Shown here: positions 17,858 through 23,843 of the stretch, piece by piece | Numbering within the stretch: position 1 is the stretch's first letter | Layout of the letters: every line of letters starts with the position of its first letter | Translations under genes and position numbers: made by a program | Source: Amphimedon queenslandica | Lineage: Eukaryota > Porifera > Demospongiae > Haplosclerida > Niphatidae | Length of the DNA stretch: 23,843 nucleotides | Direction of reading: 5' to 3' | NCBI RefSeq assembly: GCF_000090795.2 | Contig: NW_003546575.1 | Span: forward strand, 36,283-60,125 | Notes under the pieces: generated by a model | Database searches by the model: none | Told to the model about the DNA's origin: nothing | The model's input: only the letters and a program-made list of their open reading frames with translations

Positions 17858-19037
17858 CTACAATGCCAGGACAGACAGAGCAATACAAGACCAAGACAAA
17901 GTTATATCAGTTCTGTCAAAATTTGCAATGTGGACTGTACTTACTAAACAAATAAATACACCACAGTCATTATTTCTTGTCTGCTTAGGCACTAACTGAA
18001 AAAGTTGTAATATACATCAGGCAACAATAAAATACTTACATACAAACCTCATTCACAAAACTGTAGTTTTGAAGTTAAAAAATTTCTCTGTCTGCTGCCA
18101 TTACATTATTCATATAGTCTCTTAACTGCCTAAATCAATTATCAAAATAGTTAAAGCTACATTAACCAAATGTACTTCATTGGCTCTTTAACGTAACATA
18201 TGTATCCTCCTCTGCTATCATATACTGAAATAACTGTCATGTATCCATGCAAGCTAAATTCAGAAGGACTGCATAATAAGACTCAAAATATGATTTTGTC
18301 AAATACCACAAGAGTCCAATGATTGTCCGCAACACAGCATGGTAATACGATTTTTGTAATACTTGATAATTGGAAGTCCTAACAAAATTGATATTATGCA
18401 AGTGTATAAGGCAATCGCACTTTTCATACCATAAAATAACACTTAAGTAGAGTTACCTCTGCCACACTTTAACTTAGAAAACATAGCCGTTGGTAAACGA
18501 CAAAAGGATGGACTTAAACAAAATACATTAACAATCAAACCTCTAAAAAATGTAAGTTGAATTAATAATCAAAAGAATGATCAATAATCTAAAATTTTAA
18601 AACAAAGTAAAATCTAAATTGCTGAATGCAGAGATTTCAGTATCTGTTAGCCATTCTCCATTGCACACAGATTGAAAATCACACAATTTCACAACAGCTG
18701 TATTGAATGCTACCAATCATGGAGATTCTGTAACAGCAAAATGTTGGTTGATAAAAAGATATGTGCTAAATAGTATACAATTGACTGCAATGTCTGTTTT
18801 AGGCATTTTTGCTCTTGATTTATCAACTTTCGGCTCTGTAATGCAACCATATTCACTTGAAACCTGTAACATATTCACTTTGAGAAGTATAAGCCATGTT
18901 ATGGCATTTCTTATTTATGGAACTTTGTGTAAGTACACTATTTCCTCTAAATTTTGGCTTGTCTAAGCAATATTAGCATGTACCACATTCAACAGCAACA
19001 CAATTTTCACAGGTACTACATCGCTTCCGTTTCCTTC
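17858..19037 (-). pseudogene. CXXC zinc finger plus Ulp1/SENP-like (C48) peptidase gene, multi-exon, decayed
   Basis: Exons read right to left. From 19037 (acceptor TTGACAG): RKRKRCSTCENCVAVECGTC, a stop at 18973-18975, then YCLDKPKFRGNSVLTQSS and NKKC, a CXXC finger with Ser replacing one late Cys. A basic linker (EPKVDKSRAKMPKTD) follows in a shifted frame. Exon 18697-18604 has CNGEWLTDTEISAFSN; exon 18542-18457 follows in phase. Block 18378-18167 has VADNHWTLVVFDK (catalytic His) and SVYDSRGGYICYVKEPM (catalytic Asp), with TGA 18283-18285 between. Exon 18129-18048 continues in phase across a 37-nt intron and has one TAA. Exon 17995-17858 has LVPKQTRNNDCGVFIC (oxyanion Gln, nucleophile Cys), stop TAG. 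CXXC binds unmethylated CpG; C48 enzymes cleave SUMO-like tags. It may be transposon-derived. Confidence 0.72.
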
Positions 19038-19722
19038 CTGTCAATAAAGTTATGCAAAAATTTATCGCAGCTGTTATATAGCTATAGTATCTAAACTTGG
19101 CAAAACCATCAATGACTGGTTAGTACTAACATTGCACAAAGTTGGCTGCAGGATTTCACTGAAAGTAGGGCAAAGGTGTGGTTGAAAGTGGGAGTGGCCA
19201 AAAATAGGTGTGGCTATGACCACACCCACATGTCTTGCTCTTGAGTTCAAGTCTTTCAAGCAAGCTTTTAAGACTTCTATTTCAGCATTTCATGAAAAAA
19301 TCCAGTTGAAAAAGGCTGTGAACTTCTCAATGAACAGTTACCCTGCCATTCTTGTGTTAAAGAGGAGAAAATTTAGTACTGAAAAAACCTCTTTCAATGT
19401 AGAGTATCTGTAGCGAGGTGATTTAGCTGTTAAATGAGTCCTAGCTGACTATGATGATTAATAATGAAGCTGCTATATAAAGGAGTCAGTTATTCTAGCT
19501 GCAGGTAACTGTAGATAATGTCTTCCTGAAGTGGCCAATAGACATGCATGGACCTATGAAGTGGCTGTCTCGCTTACTGTGTTGAACCATGCAGTTAGCA
19601 GCTTATTCTCCATTAATTATCACTTTGTTGAGCAAAATAATGTAGTTTTTGTCATTACAATTGGCTATAGTCCATGTAATAACTACTAAATAATTACTAA
19701 TTAACTGCTAATTATGACGAAG

Positions 19723-19803
19723 TCATGTTCTGGTAAGAAATTCTAGTTGGGCATTGCCTTCATTGCCTGCCCGTGCAGCCGCGAATGATGCTGCACTGAC
19801 TTA
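19723..19803 (-). CDS. Candidate exon with Ala-rich frame
   Basis: After an AAATCTAAG acceptor-like site the minus strand reads SAASFAAARAGNEGNAQLEF before a stop. The stretch is much richer in GC than its surroundings, as coding sequence would be. No donor is obvious and no family is recognised. It lies 0.7 kb upstream of the CXXC exon in the same orientation. Confidence 0.25.
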
Positions 19804-20111
19804 GATTTTTATCATGTCCTGTCTGCAAAGTCAAAAGTAAGCTACATGCATATCAGTATACTATACCTTATTATGATTACTGATTCCTTTACCAGTAGCA
19901 CTAATTTCATTCTATAAATAAAGGATCATAATAAAATTTTATATAGATTTTTAATACAACATTACCTCCTTTACAGCAAATTTTAAATTATGAAATGTTT
20001 AGCAGCCTGGCAATCTTCCTGATCTACAACTGATTTGCATCCTGAATCCTATACATTAATTTGAGATTATAGTAACATTGTATTGCAGGTATAGTTGTAG
20101 ATAGATCATAC

Positions 20112-20212
20112 CTTGAAACTTTCTTCTGAATCTGGTCCACAAATAACTTCATAATCTTCTTTTCTAGGGGCTTTTTTACCACTTCTCCTGAGGTATTGAC
20201 TGAGTGATCCTT
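20112..20212 (-). CDS. Candidate 101-bp exon, Lys-rich
   Basis: Bounded by a TTCAATTAAG acceptor and a CAAG/GTATGA donor. It reads KDHSVNTSGEVVKKPLEKK followed by IMKLFVDQIQKKVSR, a plausible basic amphipathic helix. The frame is open throughout and the composition is protein-like. It may be an early exon of the CXXC/protease gene, about 1.1 kb upstream in the same orientation, or of something else. No family is recognised. Confidence 0.3.
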
Positions 20213-20420
20213 CTTAATTGAAATAAATATTTTTTTGGGAACAAAAAACATCTAGTCCAATACTAATCCTAGCACCAATGATGTGATAGCACATGGTTGT
20301 CAAAGGGCAAGTACAAGTCTCATTAGGGAATAAACACACTGTATATGCATTTCCTCCTGTTCCAAATGGGTAAAAATACTCATTTCTGCATTTTAGCTCC
20401 TAAGCTTTTTCTCATTTAAT

Positions 20421-20810
20421 AATTATAGAATGGCTGAAGCCACGAAGCTGCTGAGTGGTGTTCTGGATTAAATGAAGAAGGTGAAGTCAAGCATATCAAT
20501 GGTGTTTAGCCCCGTTTTCTAAAATTTTAATTAGTTTGTATGACAGTTTACGGTAACTCGCTCCACCTATGGGTGGGCCTCCACTTCCTTATATAAACCC
20601 TGACCCAGTGTGACCACGTTGGCCTTTTGATAAAGACTTTATATATTATTATCAAACCACACAGTCAATGTGAAGTCCTGCATATCAATGATAGCAATAT
20701 TATTATTATGGGTGAGATGGGCGGGATACCATTGATATGCTCAACTTCACCTTCCTCATATAATCTAGAATAGCATTCACCTGCTTTATGGCTTTAGCCA
20801 TTCTGTAATT
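20421..20810. repeat. Foldback repeat with 83-bp arms
   Basis: 20421-20503 is the inverted counterpart of 20728-20810 (about four in five bases match; both contain AGAATGGCT and GCATATCAATGGT). A third, partial copy, GTGAAGTCCTGCATATCAAT, lies at 20669-20688 in the spacer. The right arm ends 28 bp from the last DIRS stop. It could be the terminal or internal complementary repeat that DIRS elements carry, or an unrelated foldback element inserted there. Confidence 0.8.
20590..20597 (+). promoter_or_regulatory. TATATAAA box in the foldback spacer
   Basis: A TATA-box-like sequence in a GC-richer local context (CTTCCTTATATAAACCCTGA), in the loop of the foldback repeat. It points away from the DIRS genes, which are on the other strand. 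It may be an internal promoter of the repeat element. Motif evidence only. Confidence 0.35.
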
Positions 20811-20837
20811 ATATTACAGAAGGCTCAGTGTCACATA

Positions 20838-21342
20838 TTAATGTGTTGTTTGTAGTTTTAAGAACTGAGGCTCTGTCTTGTACAGGCTTGTAGTAGAATC
20901 ACTAAAAAGAGGATTCTGTGTTTCAGTCCGCTGCATTAAGGATATCATTAGTTGTGTGCTGGCACTCCTAACAGAGTGAGCTTTGAAAACTCTGGTATCT
21001 ATTCTGGCTGATTGCATGACTAACTCAGCCATCTATTAATGGTGAATGATGTCACTGGATGATGTGGTTTGATAAACGAAACAAACAGTTGGTCTTGGGT
21101 CTCTCAATGTGAAGAGTCAGAGATTTCACTAAGCACAAACATTCATTTTCAGTGAACCTTGGAAAGAAGAGCTCTTTCATACTCCTATCAGGTCTGGACT
21201 GTTTTGCCATGGCTGCTGGTGTAAACACCGCCCCCTCAGGAATATTTCTGTATCCTCTCAGATTTAGTTTTGAAATATATTCTGAATGAGATGGGTGTGT
21301 CAGTGCCGGTAGCATGACTGTGCGTAAAGACAGTTGTTTCAA
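20838..21342 (-). pseudogene. DIRS tyrosine recombinase fragment
   Basis: Begins LPALTHPSHSEYISKLNLRG, continues KELFFPRFTENECLCLVKSL and NCLFRLSN, then (next frame) PHHPVTSFTINRWLS and (next frame) ARIDTRVFKAHSVRSAST. The HSVR box matches the HxxR catalytic box of DIRS recombinases; a candidate nucleophile Tyr follows in STTSLYKTEP. Two frameshifts near 21030-21055 break it. It would integrate circular cDNA. Confidence 0.85.
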
Positions 21343-21692
21343 TGTTATGCTCCCATTCAGTTGGTGCTCACCATTATGATGAGTACAACAATCACATCCC
21401 GTGTACCCTGGTATCTTGGTAGGGGAGGAATCGCCCCTTTCAATAGTCCGCTTACCAGAGGGTGCTGACCAATTGGGACCCCCTCAATGGGGATTCATAG
21501 ATGCAATAGCCAAACTATAAGTATTTAAGGATCTGTACTGGTATCCTTCCATGTAGAGGTGTGCCAAAAAATTGACAACAACCTCTATAGGTCCTGATCC
21601 AGCTGATCCAGCTGATCCACTTCTTGGCAAGTGAATAATAGGACTGTAAGGTTTTCGGTCTCCATAATTATAGGGAGGAGGTCTGAAGCTTC
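21343..21692. other. DIRS stretch without an open frame
   Basis: Lies between the RNase H/connecting part and the recombinase, where the recombinase N-terminus is expected. No frame stays open. A short tandem CAGCTGATC (about 21600-21616) is visible. I take it as decayed DIRS coding sequence. Confidence 0.45.
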
Positions 21693-22440
21693 TTATGAAA
21701 GTTTTAGACCTTCATAGTGTTGCCTAAGATAGGCCCCATGGCTAGAGGTGGGGTAAAATCTAGTTAATCCTCTTATTACCGCTTGCTGTGTGCCTATCCT
21801 CAGTGGCTGTGCTACTAGCAGACTCAGTAGCTTGGGATACCAAGGCTGTGATGGATATATTTTGGGCAGGTCTGCCCCTTGAGACTCCAACTTCGCTAAT
21901 ACCCTCCCAATGAGGCTCCATGGAGGGTTAGCATATCCCTTCACTAGACTCCAGTCCTGTAGAAAAGCATCTTTTGCTTCAACTAGTGGATCTGGTGTCC
22001 AGCTGTACTAGCTGGGTAGTTGGTGTTTCAATTGTGTTTCAAACAGATTGACCTCTAGATAGGGGAAATGGTCTTGAACTTGGTGGAAAATTTGCTTTTT
22101 GAGCATCCAGTCGGAGCGATCTTTCATCACTCTCAACTCTCTGTCTGCTATCACATTCTCCTTCCCTGGGCTGTGCTGTCAATTGTATGTCGCTCTGCAG
22201 ACACCACATCCATAAATCTCTTGCCAATTCTGTGGCATGGGCGGAGACTGTCACACCCAAATTGATTGCATATGTTACTGCTGTCATATTGTCCAGTAGC
22301 AGCAGTACTCTCTTGTTTTCCTGATTCTTTAAGAAGGTTTTCACTGCCAGAGTTGCTGCTGTAGCTCTAAGCAGTTTATGTGGAGATTCCTCTTCTGCTT
22401 AGACCAAAGACTTCCGGTCTCTTTCTCATGACATCATTCT
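21693..22440 (-). pseudogene. DIRS RNase H region and connecting segment
   Basis: The RNase H part has the HIN-LEL-like lead (LHINCLEL near 22390, then a frameshift), LLLLDNMTAVTYAINLGVTV and LARDLWMWCLQSDIQL, standard for DIRS RNase H. The segment at 21944-21693 reads GYANPPWSLIGRVLAKLESQ and PSQPWYPKLLSLLV, the conserved piece between RNase H and recombinase. Frames change between the blocks. Confidence 0.82.
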
Positions 22441-22549
22441 CCCCATCCTGTGAGGGACGCATCTCATTCTATTTGAAGATCTGTTTGCCTCAGCACCAGG
22501 CTCTTCCCATTCCAGGTTGCTAAGTGAATGCTCCACCAATCCAGCTTGT

Positions 22550-23565
22550 TCAAGGCTTTTGGTGAGAGGTGGGATGGTGCATCATAGCATTGTTGTTCAG
22601 TTGTAGAGCTTTTGCTACATCCCTCTGCATTGCTCTGCAGAACAAGGGGCCTAGAGGTACTGCTTTGGACACTAAATTAAACTTTCCCAGTGGGCTTGAT
22701 ACCTGTCTGATGGTTGGTGGAGTTTGAGACCGCTGATGATCATTGACTATCATGGCTGCCTCCTTCCTCAATTACCTTATATTCTGGCAGGGAAGATGCA
22801 ACTCCAATGCTCTGGAGTCCACTATTTATTCAATGAATTCTATTTCCTGGGCTGGCTGTGTCACTTTTTATCGAGGTGTATAGTATATCCCAGATTCTGT
22901 AACAGATACATACGAGCTTCTGTATGGCACTGGGCCAATTCTTTTGTCTCTGCGAGGACTAAGATATTGTCTATATATGCCACTAGCCTGACTCCTAGGT
23001 CTCTGAGCAGAGTTAGATCTGGCTTTAGGGTCTTGGTAAAGATCCAGGGAGCACAGAACAGGCCAAATGGCACACATGAAAACTGGCAGTCTTTCCTTTC
23101 CATTGAGAATTGCAAGAAAGGTCTGTCCTGCTGTTAGATGGGGATCGTGAAATATCCATCCTTCAGATCCACCTTGGTCATCCAATCTCCCTTTTTCAGG
23201 ACGTCTTTCAATTTGTGGAGGCCCTCCATCTTGAAGTAATGAGGAGGGATATAGTTGTTGAGGCTCTTCAGGCTCATGACTGGCGTCATGCCCAAATTCT
23301 TTTTCAGGGCTAGGAACAGGCTGGAATAAAAGCCTCGAGTCACTTAGGAGACTTTTGTGATTGCTCCATTTGTTAAAAATTTTGTTATCTCCTCTCTCAC
23401 CAAGACTTGTTGAGAGTCAGAGAGTATTGCCACTGTGGGCTGTACTGCTTGACTGTGGATTGACAAAAAGTCTATTTTGTATCCCCTTATTGTGTTATGG
23501 ATCCACTGATCCTGCGATATTTTGGACCAATTGTCCTTGAACAAAGTTAGCCTCCCAGCTACCAA
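22550..23565 (-). pseudogene. DIRS reverse transcriptase, with stops and YIDN active-site box
   Basis: One frame covers most of it, with TAA at 23344-23346 and TAA at 23134-23136 in frame. Motifs in order: DNWSKISQDQWIHNTIRGYK, TRGFYSSLFLALKKNLGMTP, VDLKDGYFTIPI, SCVPFGLFCAPWIFTKTLKP and LVAYIDNILVLAET. The catalytic box is YIDN where active enzymes have YIDD. After LDKK near 22861 the frame shifts; QEIEFIE and IVDSRALELHLP follow, and then SSPLGKFNLVSKAVPLGPLF (22771-22550), the thumb-side motif. The enzyme cannot be active. Confidence 0.88.
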
Positions 23566-23843
23566 AAAATTGCACGTGGAACCACCCTCTTTTAGACCAA
23601 TGTCTTAATTAATAAATTCTTTGTAAAACAGTGATTTTGAATAATGTGAGTCGCTCTCTAGTTGACAATGGTTAAAGCACATCATTTCCTGGCTGGCGGC
23701 TTTGGTCTCTCTTGAGTCAGACATCTCTCCCTCTGTACGACTGGCTGCTGCTTCTTTGGGGGCAGTGGAACAGCCTCTCAGAAAAAAACTTTCTCTTCTG
23801 GGGTTGGTGATTGGACATCGATGCCCACAAAAGTTTCATTGAG
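23566..23843 (-). pseudogene. Probable 5' part of the DIRS element, truncated by the window
   Basis: On the minus strand a short frame begins MSDSRETKAASQEMMCFNHC and stops at about 23605; the reverse transcriptase frame opens just after. This may be the end of the first DIRS gene (gag-like), but the similarity is too slight to be sure. The element continues past 23843. Confidence 0.35.

Larger units (their letters stand above)
19038..20420. other. Upstream flank of the CXXC/protease pseudogene; candidate exons only
   Basis: Mostly AT-rich and non-coding. Short minus-strand frames with splice-like edges (at 19723-19803, about 19200-19295 and 20112-20212) could be 5' exons of the CXXC/protease gene. 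GGTGTGGC and GACCACACCC form a small inverted pair near 19208-19227, and a GACCACACCCAC also occurs in the left-arm insertion near 1785. Nothing else is recognised. Confidence 0.4.
20838..23843 (-). mobile_element. Decayed DIRS-type retrotransposon, 5' end beyond the window
   Basis: Minus-strand order is reverse transcriptase, RNase H, connecting region and tyrosine recombinase, the DIRS order (no integrase of the LTR type, no LTRs seen). At least two in-frame stops and five frameshifts interrupt it. The coding end is at 20838, followed at once by the foldback repeat; the 5' part runs off the right edge. DIRS elements replicate through RNA and integrate by a tyrosine recombinase. The composition is GC-richer than the rest of the window, which fits a different origin. 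Confidence 0.9.

Noticed and set aside
18703-18966. Plus-strand frame of 87 codons
   Set aside because: It lies antisense to the CXXC/protease exons, whose motifs are specific; the plus frame has no recognisable feature and no ATG start.
20838-23843. LTR retrotransposon or retrovirus-like element
   Set aside because: The reverse transcriptase and RNase H match DIRS and are followed by a tyrosine recombinase with an HSVR box; no integrase, protease, envelope or LTR is visible.

Overview
The window looks like AT-rich nuclear DNA of an early-branching animal, most likely a demosponge of the Amphimedon type. This is inference: I see about 50-nt introns with GTAAG donors, a Helitron with an OTU domain, a DIRS retrotransposon, short foldback elements, and a degenerate gene joining a CXXC zinc finger to a SUMO-protease-like domain. 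No bacterial operon, rRNA, tRNA or CRISPR array is visible.

Layout. About 330-3172 and 12397-16890 are the two arms of a large, diverged inverted repeat. Each arm carries the same convergent pair of small genes. One encodes a proline-rich protein with an Arg/Gly-rich tail (880-1427 plus; 15011-13393 minus). The other encodes a small membrane protein (2724-2017 minus; 12810-13177 plus). In the proline-rich gene a 50-nt intron and the stop codon are shared between arms, which supports real coding sequence. Both arms carry later insertions: a 0.38-kb hairpin element on the left; a 0.9-kb TIR element, a 1-kb block and a 210-bp foldback element on the right.

The unique spacer (3173-12396) is filled by one decayed Helitron replicase on the minus strand. 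In order it has a basic N-terminus, a Cys-rich N-terminal region, the HUH/Y2 Rep domain, a PIF1-type helicase, a basic tail and an OTU-like protease. It carries in-frame stops, frameshifts and a precise 237-bp MITE flanked by AATT duplications. Six alternating 25-bp repeats lie beyond its 3' end.

Right of the inverted repeat, 17858-19037 (minus) holds an intron-containing pseudogene that reads as a CXXC zinc finger followed by a Ulp1/SENP-like (C48) peptidase, with the His-Trp, Asp-Ser and Gln...Asp-Cys-Gly motifs in the right order. A second partial copy of the protease start lies at about 17317-17500. From 20838 to the right edge is a decayed DIRS-type retrotransposon on the minus strand (reverse transcriptase, RNase H, tyrosine recombinase). 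Just beyond its 3' coding end is an 83-bp foldback structure.

Most coding sequence is relic. The clearest functional unit is the pair of mirrored genes in the inverted-repeat arms. The most unusual items are the mirrored arms around a Helitron and the CXXC/SUMO-protease gene.
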